A stretch of DNA of 64,000 nt from Hymenobacter glacieicola (GTDB lineage: Bacteria > Bacteroidota > Bacteroidia > Cytophagales > Hymenobacteraceae), in assembly GCF_014640315.1 (NCBI RefSeq), contig NZ_BMGS01000003.1, forward strand, positions 62,001 through 126,000. The letters run 5' to 3'. Position numbers and translations under genes: made by a program. The notes below the pieces were generated by a model. It was not told the DNA's origin. It saw nothing but the letters and a program-made list of their open reading frames with translations, and made no database searches. Each line of letters begins with the position of its first letter. Position 1 is the first letter of the stretch. Of this stretch, positions 49,640 to 57,683 are shown one piece after another.

Positions 49640-50425
49640 ATGCACACTTCATCTTCCCAACCGGGGCGCTGGAACCTAACGGGCCAGGTGGCCTTGGTTA
49701 CGGGCGCTTCCAAAGGCATTGGCGCGGCCGTTGCAACTGAACTGCTGACCCTGGGTGCTACCGTGCTAGCCGTAGCCCGCACGGCTTCCGACCTGGAGCA
49801 GCAGGTAGCGCAGTGGCACCAGCAGGGCCTGAACGCCCACGCCCTACCCGCCGACATGAGCACCCCGGCCGGCCGGGCCCACCTGCTGGCTACGGTAGGG
49901 CAGCAATGGCCACAGCTGCATATTCTGGTTAATAACGTGGGCACCAACATTCGCAAGCCCACCGTGGAGTACTCCGAGGAGGAGTACCGCTACCTGCTGG
50001 CTACCAACCTGGATTCGGCCTGGGAGCTAAGTCGGGGGGTGCAGCCGCTGCTGGTAGCTGCCGGCGGGGGCAGCATCGTGAATATTTCCTCGGTGGCGGG
50101 GCTGGCCCACGTGCGCACCGGCGCCGTCTACGGCATGACCAAGGCGGCCCTGATTCAGCTGACCCGCAACCTGGCCGTGGAGTGGGCCGGGCTGGGTATT
50201 CGGGTGAACTGCGTGGCGCCCTGGTACATCAAAACCCCGCTGGCCGCCGGAGTGCTGGGCAACGAGGCTTACCTGAATGAAGTGCTGAGTCGCACGCCCA
50301 TGCGGCGCGTTGGGGAGCCGGAAGAGGTAAGTGCCGCCGTGGCCTTCCTGTGCCTGCCCGCCGCCGCCTACATCACGGGCCAAACCATCAGCGTTGACGG
50401 GGGCTTCTCCGTAAATAGCTTCTAA
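49640..50425 (+). CDS. SDR family oxidoreductase (tropinone reductase-like)
   Basis: A 261-residue classical short-chain dehydrogenase. [20 protein letters not shown] near 21-40 is the NAD(P) glycine motif, NNVG near 94-97, the catalytic Ser in NISSVAGLA near 145-153, and [20 protein letters not shown] near 162-181 has the Tyr/Lys pair. The C-terminal [18 protein letters not shown] is canonical. Proteins of this subgroup are often annotated tropinone or gluconate reductases, but the substrate is open. ATG at 49640 follows an in-frame ATG 19 codons earlier, which would add a non-family leader. The stop lies five bases before the first GGATTTAGACGG repeat. Confidence 0.9.
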   Translation: MHTSSSQPGRWNLTGQVALVTGASKGIGAAVATELLTLGATVLAVARTASDLEQQVAQWHQQGLNAHALPADMSTPAGRAHLLATVGQQWPQLHILVNNVGTNIRKPTVEYSEEEYRYLLATNLDSAWELSRGVQPLLVAAGGGSIVNISSVAGLAHVRTGAVYGMTKAALIQLTRNLAVEWAGLGIRVNCVAPWYIKTPLAAGVLGNEAYLNEVLSRTPMRRVGEPEEVSAAVAFLCLPAAAYITGQTISVDGGFSVNSF

Positions 50426-50431
50426 TATCAT

Positions 50432-50471
50432 GGATTTAGACGGATTCATCGGATTACACGGATTCGTTCTG
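50432..50471 (+). repeat. GGATTTAGACGG repeat, copy 1
   Basis: A 40-base copy starting GGATTTAGACGGATTCATCG and ending GGATTCGTTCTG. It is the exact reverse complement of copy 2 (50600-50639), so the pair could fold into a long stem with a 128-base loop that carries a terminator hairpin. Confidence 0.9.
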
Positions 50472-50529
50472 CTGAGCTTGAGCTACATGATGCGCTAAGC
50501 GGTGAACCGCCAGCCATAGTTCGACAACG

Positions 50530-50561
50530 AAAAAGGACAACCCATATGAGTTGTCCTTTTT
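50530..50561. terminator. Hairpin terminator between repeat copies 1 and 2
   Basis: A 12-base stem AAAAAGGACAAC/GTTGTCCTTTTT with an eight-base loop, between the convergent SDR and ATP-grasp genes. Confidence 0.8.
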
Positions 50562-50599
50562 GCATGACTAAGGCGCAGATCATCAAATGGATCAAACAA

Positions 50600-50639
50600 C
50601 AGAACGAATCCGTGTAATCCGATGAATCCGTCTAAATCC
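50600..50639 (-). repeat. GGATTTAGACGG repeat, copy 2 (inverted)
   Basis: The exact 40-base reverse complement of copy 1. Its right part extends as AATCCGTCTAAATCCGTGATG (50624-50644), of which 21 bases are the perfect reverse complement of the start of copy 3. The stop codon of the ATP-grasp gene (TAG at 50632-50634) lies inside it. Confidence 0.9.
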
Positions 50640-51513
50640 GTGATGTTAGCTGTTGCAAGGCGGCTTCGTAGCGCGGCAGGGAGCCTTCGGCGGAGGCCAG
50701 GTAGAGGAAGGGCTCGATCAGCTCCAGCTCCATGAGCAGGAACTCACCGTTTTGGTCCAGGCCATCGACGCGGGCGTAGAGGCAGCCGACGGCAAACTGC
50801 TGCACAATGGCATCGGCGGCCTGGCGCAGGTGGGCGGGCGCCTGCCGGGGCTCAATGCCACCGCCGAGGTAGTGCTGCACCCGGAAGTCGCCGGACTTGG
50901 GCGTTTTGAGCACGCAGTGGCTGAACTCGCCGCCGAAGTAAATCAGCGACCATTCGCCTTCTTCCTGAATTTCGGGCTGGAAGGGCTGCACCAGGAAATC
51001 TTCGTCGCGCAGCAGCTCCTGCAGGTGGGGCTGGCGGATGGCCGACTCCTGCCGCGTAAGCACGAAGGTGTTTTTGGCGCCCCCGCTCACGGCGGGCTTC
51101 ACTACCAGCGTATCGTGGCCCAACTTGTCGAACAAGGCTTCCGTTTCTACGGCCTGGCCGCGGCTAAGCCAGTGGGTAGGCACGATGCGCACCCCGGCCT
51201 GCTCCATGTCCAGCAGGTACTTTTTATCGGCGTTCCAGCGCACGGTAGCCGCGGGGTTCAGCATCTTCACGCCCAGGCTTTCCATCCGGTCGAGCCACTC
51301 ATAAAATTCCCCGACCCGGTCGAAGTAGTCCCAGGGCGACTTCACCACTACCACATCGTAGCGCAGCCAGTCCACGGCCGGGTTGGTCCAGACGCGGGGC
51401 TCCACGGTATGGCCCTGCTCGCGCAGGTAGCGGGTTAGCAGGCCGTCTTCGTCCTCCACGTTGGGAGCGGCATACTGAGCAAGGCTTTCACAGGTAACGA
51501 GGGCAATATTCAT
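50632..51513 (-). CDS. ATP-grasp domain protein (RimK/DcsG-like ligase), bracketed by repeats
   Basis: A 293-residue ATP-grasp enzyme, expected to join a carboxylate to an amine with ATP. MNIALVTCESLAQY near the start, DYDVVVVKSPWDYF-like (YDVVVVKSPWDYFDRVGEF) near 54-72, VRWNADKKYLLDMEQAGVRI near 91-110, LVVKPAVSGGAKNT near 137-150, and the metal-ligand strand YARVDGLDQNGEFLLMELEL near 251-270 give the classic order. Closest in my memory are DcsG-type and glutathione-synthetase-like ligases; the substrate is unknown. Both ends of the gene lie in the GGATTTAGACGG repeat: the ATG (51511-51513) is the first base triplet of copy 3, and the TAG stop lies in copy 2, so the last residues SRI are repeat-encoded. 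Confidence 0.85.
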   Translation of the reverse strand: MNIALVTCESLAQYAAPNVEDEDGLLTRYLREQGHTVEPRVWTNPAVDWLRYDVVVVKSPWDYFDRVGEFYEWLDRMESLGVKMLNPAATVRWNADKKYLLDMEQAGVRIVPTHWLSRGQAVETEALFDKLGHDTLVVKPAVSGGAKNTFVLTRQESAIRQPHLQELLRDEDFLVQPFQPEIQEEGEWSLIYFGGEFSHCVLKTPKSGDFRVQHYLGGGIEPRQAPAHLRQAADAIVQQFAVGCLYARVDGLDQNGEFLLMELELIEPFLYLASAEGSLPRYEAALQQLTSRI

Positions 51514-51548
51514 CACGGATTTAGACGGATTTTTCGGATTTCACGGAT
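51511..51548 (+). repeat. GGATTTAGACGG repeat, copy 3
   Basis: CATCACGGATTTAGACGGATT at 51511-51531 is a perfect 21-base reverse complement of 50624-50644, and the copy continues TTTCGGATTTCACGGATG. It overlaps the start codon of the ATP-grasp gene. A weaker hairpin (about 51628-51671, GCTAAGCTGCC ... GGCTTAGC) lies in the rest of this 180-base gap. Confidence 0.85.
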
Positions 51549-51693
51549 GCAGGCGCCCGTTGGCCGCCTGCGCGTGGGCTACTAGACGGTAAAGTTGCCG
51601 TGCGGTTGCGCTTTGCTTGCCCGATAAGGCTAAGCTGCCTATTTGAAGGCAGTTGGAGGCAGGCTTAGCTTGCGCTGCTGGGGTTTGGGTTTG

Positions 51694-53013
51694 TTATTTC
51701 TTAGCGGCCGTGAGGTAGTCGGCAGCCAGGGTGGCTAGGGTTTTCACGCCCAGGGTCAGCCCGCTTTCATCCACGAAAAAGCCGGGGGTGTGGTGTGGGG
51801 CCGTGTCGGCGGGGTTCTTGCCCTTGGGCATGCCGCCCACGAACACGAACAGGCCGGGCACTTTTTCCTGGAAGTAGGCAAAGTCCTCGGCCCCAGTCAC
51901 GGCCTTTTGCACCCGCACGTTGGGGGCGCCGGCGGCCCGGTTTAGGCTGGGTACCATCTGCTCGGTCAGGCGCAGGTCGTTGTAGGTGACGGGGGCGTAG
52001 TTCACGATGTCGACCTCGGCCGTGGCACCGGCGCTTTCGGCAATGTTGGTGGCCGTGCGGCGCACGGCCGCCCATATCTTCTGCTGCATGTCTTTGTTGA
52101 GGCAGCGGATGGTACCGGTCAGCTCCACCTGCTCCGGAATGATGTTGTTGCGCACCCCACCGTGCACCATGCCTACCGTCAGCACCGCCGCGTCCTCGGT
52201 CAGCTCGGTTTGGCGGCTGACGATGGTTTGCAGGCCCAGAATAATCTGGGCGGCCGTCACTACCGGGTCGACGGCCAGCCAGGGGTAGGCGCCGTGGGCC
52301 GATTTGCCCTTCACTTTAATATTGAATACATCCGAGGAAGCCATTTCCCCGCCGGGCCGGTAGGAAAGCTGCCCTACCTCGGTCTGGGCCTGGATGTGCA
52401 CTCCAAAAATGGCGTCTACCTTGGGCTTCTCCAGCGCCCCTTCCTGCACCATGAGGCGGGCGCCGCCTACCACGCCGGGCAGGGAGCCTTCTTCGGCGGG
52501 CTGAAAAATAAACTTTACCGTGCCGGGCAGGTCTTTTTTTACCTGACTCAGCACCTCGGCAGCGCCTAGCAGCATGGCCACGTGAGTATCGTGGCCGCAG
52601 GCGTGCATGACGCCGACCTCCTGGCCGTTGTAGGTGGTGCGGGCTTTGGAGGCGAAGGGCAGGCTGTTGCTTTCCGTCACGGGCAGGGCGTCCATATCCG
52701 CGCGCAAGGCCACGACCGGACCGGGCTTGCCCCCCTTCAGAATCCCGATTACGCCGGTCCGGGCCACGCCGGTTTGCACCTCAATGCCCAGCTTTTTCAG
52801 GTGCTCGGCCACCAGAGCGGCGGTGCGGGTTTCCTGGTTGCCGAGCTCCGGGTGCTCATGCAGGTCGCGGCGCCAGGCAATTACTTTCGCTTCCTGCTGG
52901 GCCGCCAGCTTGGCAATTTGAGCGTCGAGGGCCGTGTTCTGGGCGGCGGCGGGGGCAGTGGCAAATAAGGCAGCCGAGAGAGTAGTAACGGTAGCAGCAG
53001 TAAAAAGCTTCAT
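51694..53013 (-). CDS. Exported M20 family amidohydrolase (N-acyl amino acid hydrolase type)
   Basis: A 439-residue metalloenzyme with signal peptide (MKLFTAATVTTLSAALFATA). RRDLHEHPELGNQETRTAAL near 48-67 opens the M20D domain, followed by VVALRADMDALPV near 99-111, MHACGHDTHVAMLLGAA near 135-151 (metal ligands Cys/His/Asp), PAEEGSLPGVVGGARLMV near 171-188, and ESGLTLGVKTLA at the end. Domain order and length fit hippurate/IAA-amino acid hydrolases that split amide bonds of N-acyl amino acids. The ATG at 53011-53013 begins the signal peptide. It would act in the periplasm. Alone on its transcript. Confidence 0.92.
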   Translation of the reverse strand: MKLFTAATVTTLSAALFATAPAAAQNTALDAQIAKLAAQQEAKVIAWRRDLHEHPELGNQETRTAALVAEHLKKLGIEVQTGVARTGVIGILKGGKPGPVVALRADMDALPVTESNSLPFASKARTTYNGQEVGVMHACGHDTHVAMLLGAAEVLSQVKKDLPGTVKFIFQPAEEGSLPGVVGGARLMVQEGALEKPKVDAIFGVHIQAQTEVGQLSYRPGGEMASSDVFNIKVKGKSAHGAYPWLAVDPVVTAAQIILGLQTIVSRQTELTEDAAVLTVGMVHGGVRNNIIPEQVELTGTIRCLNKDMQQKIWAAVRRTATNIAESAGATAEVDIVNYAPVTYNDLRLTEQMVPSLNRAAGAPNVRVQKAVTGAEDFAYFQEKVPGLFVFVGGMPKGKNPADTAPHHTPGFFVDESGLTLGVKTLATLAADYLTAAKK

Positions 53014-53191
53014 AGGTGGTTCAGGGGTAGGGGCGCGAAGGCCGTTGGGAAGGAAAAGTACGCCGCAAACCGTTTCCGACCGAAAGCGCCCCGCAAAAAA
53101 CCGCCCTACCCGAAATGGCAGTAGGTTTGCCGCCGCCAAGCCAACTGCCCGCCGACGCGGAAAGGCCGGGGCGCTATACTGCTTTAGTTAC

Positions 53192-53851
53192 ATGGTTTCC
53201 ACTTCTCTTACCTGGCCGGAAGCGTGGCGGCACGGGACCTTCCGCCGGCGTCTGCTGCTGGTGCTGGGCTTGCTGCTGGGGCTAGCGGCCGCGCTGCCCC
53301 GCTTTTTCGCCTGGGTGCAGGCCCGCCCCGGCTACCGCCTCCCCGATCCGTTGCTAGCCGCCTTACCCGCCCACGATGTATCCGGCCCCACGTTTCTGGT
53401 TATTTACCTGGGCATTGCCGGCGGGGTAGCCCTGCTGTTGCCCCGGCCGCTTCGGCTGCTGCGGGCCCTGACGGCCTACCTGCTTCTGCACGGGTTTCGG
53501 TGCCTTACGCTGGCGCTGCTCCCTCTGGAGCCTCCGGCCGGCCTAGTACTCCTCCGCGACCCGCTGGTGGATCAGCTGTTTTACGCGGCCCCTGCCCCCA
53601 TCACCAAGGACTTGTTTTTCTCCGGCCACACGGCCACGCTGCTGCTGCTGGCGCTAGCCGTGCCGGCCGGTTGGCCGCGGCGGGCCTTATTGGTTGCTAC
53701 CCTGGCTATTGCAGTATTAGTACTAGTGCAGCACGCTCACTATACCTACGATGTGCTGGCCGCCCCGCTGTTTACTGGTCTAAGCTTCTGGCTGGCGAGC
53801 CAGCTCACGGCGTCGGTGGCGCGGGAGTCGGCGGCGCGGGACCGGGAGTGA
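53192..53851 (+). CDS. PAP2_C / sphingomyelin synthase-like membrane protein
   Basis: A 219-residue membrane protein with about six helices. Near the end KDLFFSGHTATLLLLALA (about 147-164) and VLVQHAHYTYDVLAAP (about 182-197) give the SGHT...H...D pattern of the PAP2-type active site, in the spacing of the sphingomyelin synthase-like subfamily rather than the classic PAP2 phosphatase. That suggests a choline- or ethanolamine-phosphate transferase or a lipid phosphatase. The ATG at 53192 is used; a long upstream frame is antisense to the M20 gene and is rejected. Convergent with the following SDR gene, with a five-base gap. Confidence 0.8.
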   Translation: MVSTSLTWPEAWRHGTFRRRLLLVLGLLLGLAAALPRFFAWVQARPGYRLPDPLLAALPAHDVSGPTFLVIYLGIAGGVALLLPRPLRLLRALTAYLLLHGFRCLTLALLPLEPPAGLVLLRDPLVDQLFYAAPAPITKDLFFSGHTATLLLLALAVPAGWPRRALLVATLAIAVLVLVQHAHYTYDVLAAPLFTGLSFWLASQLTASVARESAARDRE

Positions 53852-53856
53852 GGCTT

Positions 53857-54642
53857 TTATTTCAGGTGCTTTTCGTAAATACCGGCGGCTATGCGCTCCG
53901 TGAGGCCCTTGGGTACCAGGGAGGTAAGGGCCGCCGATACTTTGTTTAAGGCGCCGGGTATTATCTCCGCTTCGCCGGCCAGCAGGGCGGCAATGCCCGC
54001 TTCGGCTACCTGTTCCGCCGTCATAGATACTTTGTTGGCCACGGCTTGTAGGTCGGAGTTCATGCCGGCGCGGTCAGCAAAATCGGTGGTAGTGGCACCG
54101 GGGCTCAGGCACGTTACCGAAACGCCGGTTTCGCGCAGCTCGTAGCGCAAGCCCCGTGAAAAGCTGAGCAGAAACGCCTTGCTGGCGGCGTAGAGGGTAA
54201 GCGTGGGTACGGCCTGGTAAGCCGCCGTACTTGCCACGTTCAGAATGTAGGCCCTGGGCTGACGACGTAGCAAGGGCAGCAGAGCATAGGTCAGCTCCAC
54301 GGGCAAGTGCATGTTGAGCTGCAGCATGTTCTGCTGCTGGGCCAGGGGTAGCTCCTCAAACCGTCCCCACAGGCCATAGCCGGCATTGTTTACCAGCACG
54401 ACCAGCTCCTGGGTCTGGCTCGCAACCCAGGCGGCCAGTTGCGTAGCGGCCCCGGCGCTGGCCAGGTCCAGGGGCAGCACCTGGGCCGAGCGCCCCAGGT
54501 GCCGGGCCTCAGCAGCAACCTGCTCAAGCTGGTCGGCGGAGCGGGCGGTAAGCAGCAGGTCGTAGCCCCGGCGGGCCAGCGTTAAGGCCATGGCTCGCCC
54601 AATTCCGCGGGAAGCACCGGTAACGAGAGCAGTCTTTTTCAA
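53857..54642 (-). CDS. SDR family oxidoreductase
   Basis: A short-chain dehydrogenase of about 261 residues. The TTG at 54640-54642 gives LKKTALVTGASRGIGRAMAL, the usual opening; the frame continues 33 codons upstream, but that part is read from the flanking composite repeat and is rejected. Motifs: TGASRGIG near 9-16, VNNAGYGLWG near 84-93, catalytic Ser in NVASTAAY, and YAASKAFLLSFSRGLRYELR (Tyr/Lys). The C-terminal region (NKVSAALTSLVPKGLTERI) is typical of membrane-near SDRs acting on lipid-like substrates; the substrate is unknown. The start codon is eight bases from the edge of the repeat. Confidence 0.8.
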   Translation of the reverse strand: MKKTALVTGASRGIGRAMALTLARRGYDLLLTARSADQLEQVAAEARHLGRSAQVLPLDLASAGAATQLAAWVASQTQELVVLVNNAGYGLWGRFEELPLAQQQNMLQLNMHLPVELTYALLPLLRRQPRAYILNVASTAAYQAVPTLTLYAASKAFLLSFSRGLRYELRETGVSVTCLSPGATTTDFADRAGMNSDLQAVANKVSMTAEQVAEAGIAALLAGEAEIIPGALNKVSAALTSLVPKGLTERIAAGIYEKHLK

Positions 54643-54650
54643 GGGGGAGG

Positions 54651-54942
54651 CTGTGAAGTTGCGAGATTGTGAAGGGGTAGTGGCGAGTTGGTAACGTAGT
54701 GAGGCAAACCCGGCTGTCATCCTGAGCATTGCGCGCATCAAGCGCCGCCGAAGAACTTATCACGCCTGAACGAGCATCGTTGCAACAACTCGTTCAGGCG
54801 TGTCAAGGTCCTTCGCCAGCCCAGAATGACAGACGGCTTTTCCAGATGACAAGTGGTTTTCGAGCTGACGGGTAGCTGCTTGCACCAGCGCTAACAAAAG
54901 CCCACTGAATCAGTCACTAACTCACTGACTCACTATTTAACC
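54651..54942. repeat. Composite repeat: GTGAG-type tracts around a GTCATCCTGAGC core
   Basis: The gap between two minus-strand genes is filled by this element. Left tract (54651-54705) of G/T-rich GTGA units; core 54716-54832 with arms GTCATCCTGAGCATTGCG and its degraded complement ending AGAATGAC, and an inner palindrome CGCCTGAACGAG...CTCGTTCAGGCG; right tract (about 54903-54942) CACTAACTCACTGACTCACT. The right tract supplies the TAG stop of the PhyH gene at 54933-54935. Confidence 0.8.
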
Positions 54943-55748
54943 AAGTGAAGAAACCGCAGATAGAACGGGGTAGGGCTGTTTTCGTGCTTGGGCTCGTACT
55001 TGCCGGCAATGATGGGCACGTACATCACCCGGCGGCGGGAAGCCTCGCCCACCAACGGCGACTGGGCCACGCGGTGCCACATGCGGCCATCGTGCACGGT
55101 CAGGTCGCCGGCTTCGGTTTCCACGGCTACCTCGTGGGGGTCGGGGCCTACGTCTTTGTAGTATTTCTTGCGAAAGAGAATGTCGCGCAGGCCTTGGCGG
55201 TGAGTGCCCGGAATCAGACGCAGGCCACCATTGGTGACGGGAGTACCATCAAGATGGACGCCTACGTTGAGCATGGGCCCAATTTTCTTGCCGTAGAATA
55301 CGTCGCGCAGGGAGTCGGTGTGCCAGCCCATCTGCGAAAACTCCGACCCGGCCACGTTCACGTAGTGGTTGATGACCAGCCCATCCTTCTCGTTTTCGCC
55401 TACCCGACCACCGGGCGCTTCCAACAGCGGAAACAGGGCCCGAAACCGCGGATCTTGCAGAAATTCGTTTAAAACAGGGCTGTGGTGGGAAGCAAAGGCG
55501 AAGCGCTGCACAATAGGTGAGCCATCCACATCCTTGCCGTACTTAATAGGCACCCCGTTTACTTTCTTCACGTCGTCGGCCAGCCACTGGCGCTGTACCT
55601 GCTGGGAAGCCTGCAACAGGCTTCGAACGGTTTGTGGGGAGATAAAGGCGCGAAAGTGCAGAAATCCATGCTCCCGAAAAAAGGAAAGCTGCTCGGCCGT
55701 CAGGCTCTCTCCTAGGGTAAAGCGAGGATAAGTTTCTTGTAAGGGCAT
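54933..55748 (-). CDS. Phytanoyl-CoA dioxygenase (PhyH) family protein
   Basis: A 271-residue Fe(II)/2-oxoglutarate dioxygenase. LTAEQLSFFREHGFLHFRAF near 16-35 opens the PhyH domain; MGWHTDSLRD (His and Asp ligands, near 139-147), RLIPGTHRQGLRDI near 176-189, and VHDGRMWHRVAQSP (distal His, near 220-233) complete the HxD...H site, with a following Arg for 2-oxoglutarate. Probable hydroxylation of a lipid or small metabolite; the substrate is unknown. The ATG at 55746-55748 is used; a TTG two codons earlier is possible. The TAG stop lies in the GTGAG-type tract of the neighbouring repeat. A TATCTTTG element stands 38 bases upstream. Confidence 0.88.
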   Translation of the reverse strand: MPLQETYPRFTLGESLTAEQLSFFREHGFLHFRAFISPQTVRSLLQASQQVQRQWLADDVKKVNGVPIKYGKDVDGSPIVQRFAFASHHSPVLNEFLQDPRFRALFPLLEAPGGRVGENEKDGLVINHYVNVAGSEFSQMGWHTDSLRDVFYGKKIGPMLNVGVHLDGTPVTNGGLRLIPGTHRQGLRDILFRKKYYKDVGPDPHEVAVETEAGDLTVHDGRMWHRVAQSPLVGEASRRRVMYVPIIAGKYEPKHENSPTPFYLRFLHLVK

Positions 55749-55786
55749 AAGCAAAGGCGGTCAGCAAAACGCCTAATGAGGGGAGG

Positions 55787-55794
55787 CAAAGATA
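55787..55794 (-). promoter_or_regulatory. Putative -7 element of the PhyH gene
   Basis: TATCTTTG on the minus strand fits TAnnTTTG exactly, 38 bases before the ATG. No TTTG at 19-21 bases is visible. Confidence 0.4.
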
Positions 55795-55975
55795 CGATAC
55801 CAAGGTTGTCGCCGCAGAAAAAGTGCTTTCGAACACTGGAATCCGACAAAGCTGCACTGTGGGAGGTAGCAGCCGCGGCGCAGAACGCGTGAATCAACCG
55901 CCGACCCTGCGTTTGGTTTAGCGCCGCTGCGTACCTTAGCTGCAATAGCCGGGGCTCACCCAGGCCTTGTCGCGC

Positions 55976-56746
55976 ATGAAACGCCCTCTATTCCTGCTCT
56001 TGTTGCTGATGCTGGCGGCCGCTAGCCCTGCGTGGGCGCAAACCGCTACCTCCCGCCTGGTGCCCTTTCGGCAGGGCAGCAAGTGGGGGTACGCCGACCA
56101 GTCCCGGCGGCTGGTGCTGCCCCCGCGCTACGACGAGGCCGGGCCCTTTGTGGAGGAAATTGCCTGGGTGCGCCAGGGCCCGCTCTACGGCTACATTGAT
56201 GGCGGAGGCAACCCCGTAACACCCCTGCAGTTTACCCGCGCCACTTCCTTTCGGCGGGGCCGCGCTACTGTGGAGCTGAACGGCGAAACCTTCGACCTGA
56301 GCTCTACCGGCCAGCGCCTGAGTGAGCCTGCTCCCGCCGAGCCAGAAGAAGAACCGCTGGAGCACGGCGACCTGGTGCGTAAGGAAGGCAAGGTAGGCTT
56401 CCGCTTCACGGTAGGCAGCGGCAGCGTACCGGCCCTCTACGACGAAATCCGGGAGAACTACAACGGTCTGCTCTTTGTGCGCCAGGGCGCGAAATGGGGC
56501 GTCATCGACAGCCGGGGCAAGCTGGTGCAATCCGTGCGCTACGACGCCATCCGGCTGACCGGCAACCTGATGTTTCCAGTGGTGCAGCTGGGTCAGCTGT
56601 TCGGCTACCTCGACGAGGAAGGCAACGCCCTCACCGACGTCCGCTACCCCCAGGCCGAGCCCTTTCTCGACGACCTGGCGCGCGTACTGGCCCCCGACGG
56701 GCAACCCGGCTATATCAACGCCAACGGTCAGGAGTTCTGGGAGTAA
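55976..56746 (+). CDS. Exported WG-repeat protein
   Basis: A 256-residue exported protein (signal peptide MKRPLFLLLLLMLAAASPAW). WG repeats cover the mature chain: GSKWGYADQSRRLVLPPRYD near 34-53, GPLYGYIDGGGNPVTPLQF near 67-85, GKVGFRF, GAKWGVIDSRGKLVQSVRYD near 172-191, GQLFGYLDEEGNALTDVRYP near 205-224 and PDGQPGYINANGQEFWE at the end. Each unit is G-x-x-x-G-Y/V-I/A-D plus a beta strand, a form of short solenoid. The role of such proteins is generally unknown, possibly protein binding at the surface. The ATG at 55976 begins the signal peptide. Confidence 0.85.
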   Translation: MKRPLFLLLLLMLAAASPAWAQTATSRLVPFRQGSKWGYADQSRRLVLPPRYDEAGPFVEEIAWVRQGPLYGYIDGGGNPVTPLQFTRATSFRRGRATVELNGETFDLSSTGQRLSEPAPAEPEEEPLEHGDLVRKEGKVGFRFTVGSGSVPALYDEIRENYNGLLFVRQGAKWGVIDSRGKLVQSVRYDAIRLTGNLMFPVVQLGQLFGYLDEEGNALTDVRYPQAEPFLDDLARVLAPDGQPGYINANGQEFWE

Positions 56747-56831
56747 CGAAGCGGTAGCCGCATAATTGATGAGCAAGTCGAGCGGTCAGAGCGTATATTC
56801 CGGCAGGTGCTCCTATTGTTATTCGCTACCT

Positions 56832-57629
56832 ATGCTGCCGCTCCCTATCCTTAACGTCCGCCTGCAGACCTGCCCCGAAGATTGGCAGCAGATGACGCCC
56901 GTAGCCCAAGGCCACCACTGTGCCCAATGTAACCGCACGGTACTGGATTTTACCAGCGGCACGCAGGCTGAGCTAGAAGCCGCCTTCCGGGCTTCCCCGG
57001 ACGGGCGCGTCTGCGGACGGTTTCGGCCGGAGCAGTTGGCCCCTACCCCCCAACTGCGGCCCAAGCTGCGGCGGTTTCTGGTGGCCTTGGTGCTGGTGTG
57101 CGGGCTGGGCCTGACGGGCCGGGAGGCGGTGGCGCAGGTGCAGAAGGTGGCTCGCACCTCTGCCGCGAAGCATCCGTTAGCCCAGCCAGTTGCAACACCC
57201 AGCGCTACAGAGGAATTACCGGACCGCGCCCAGCTTATCCAGCTTAAACCAGATACGGCGACCAAACAAGCTGCTCAATACTTCATCGGCTATGTTGAGA
57301 GGCTGCCAGTATTTAAAGGTGGGCAAGACGCACTGCTTACTTTCTTAGCCCAGAATATTCACTGGCCCGACGAGGTACCCCAAACCACCAGCGGGCGGGT
57401 GTTTATTGAATTTCAAGTTACCGAAACCGGAGGCGTTCATAACGCTAGGGTCAAGCAGCGCCTGCACCCGGCCCTGGATGCGGAGGCCTTGCGCGTAGTT
57501 CAGCTATTGGACGGCAAATTCAGCCCTGCCACGCAAAGCAACCGCCCGGTAGCGGTGGGCTACACCATTCCGATTACGTTCGAGGGAAGCGAACCTATCC
57601 CCAAGCCTCCGACCCGAAAAAGAAAGTAG
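56832..57629 (+). CDS. TonB-family protein with N-terminal cysteine motif
   Basis: A 265-residue protein in three parts. Residues 14-65 hold CPEDWQQM, HHCAQCNRTVLDFTSG and GRVCGRF, a Cys-x-x-Cys-type site that could bind zinc. One membrane helix follows (about 82-102, FLVALVLVCGLGLTG). The C-terminal third (about 170-255) has YVERLPVFKGGQDALLTFLA, VPQTTSGRVFIEFQVTETGG and LHPALDAEALRVVQLLDGKF, the TonB C-terminal fold. It would be anchored in the inner membrane with the Cys motif on the inside. TonB proteins with this extra N-terminal module occur in Hymenobacter-like genomes. The start at 56832 gives the intact first motif. Confidence 0.8.
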   Translation: MLPLPILNVRLQTCPEDWQQMTPVAQGHHCAQCNRTVLDFTSGTQAELEAAFRASPDGRVCGRFRPEQLAPTPQLRPKLRRFLVALVLVCGLGLTGREAVAQVQKVARTSAAKHPLAQPVATPSATEELPDRAQLIQLKPDTATKQAAQYFIGYVERLPVFKGGQDALLTFLAQNIHWPDEVPQTTSGRVFIEFQVTETGGVHNARVKQRLHPALDAEALRVVQLLDGKFSPATQSNRPVAVGYTIPITFEGSEPIPKPPTRKRK

Positions 57630-57683
57630 CCGTAAACTCTCCTACTTTCCCTTCTCTCCCGAACTCCCAACTGCTCCCGCCCT

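Noticed and set aside
50432-51548. An insertion sequence around the ATP-grasp gene
   Set aside because: There is no transposase and no target duplication that I can see; the repeats alone support at most a non-autonomous cassette.
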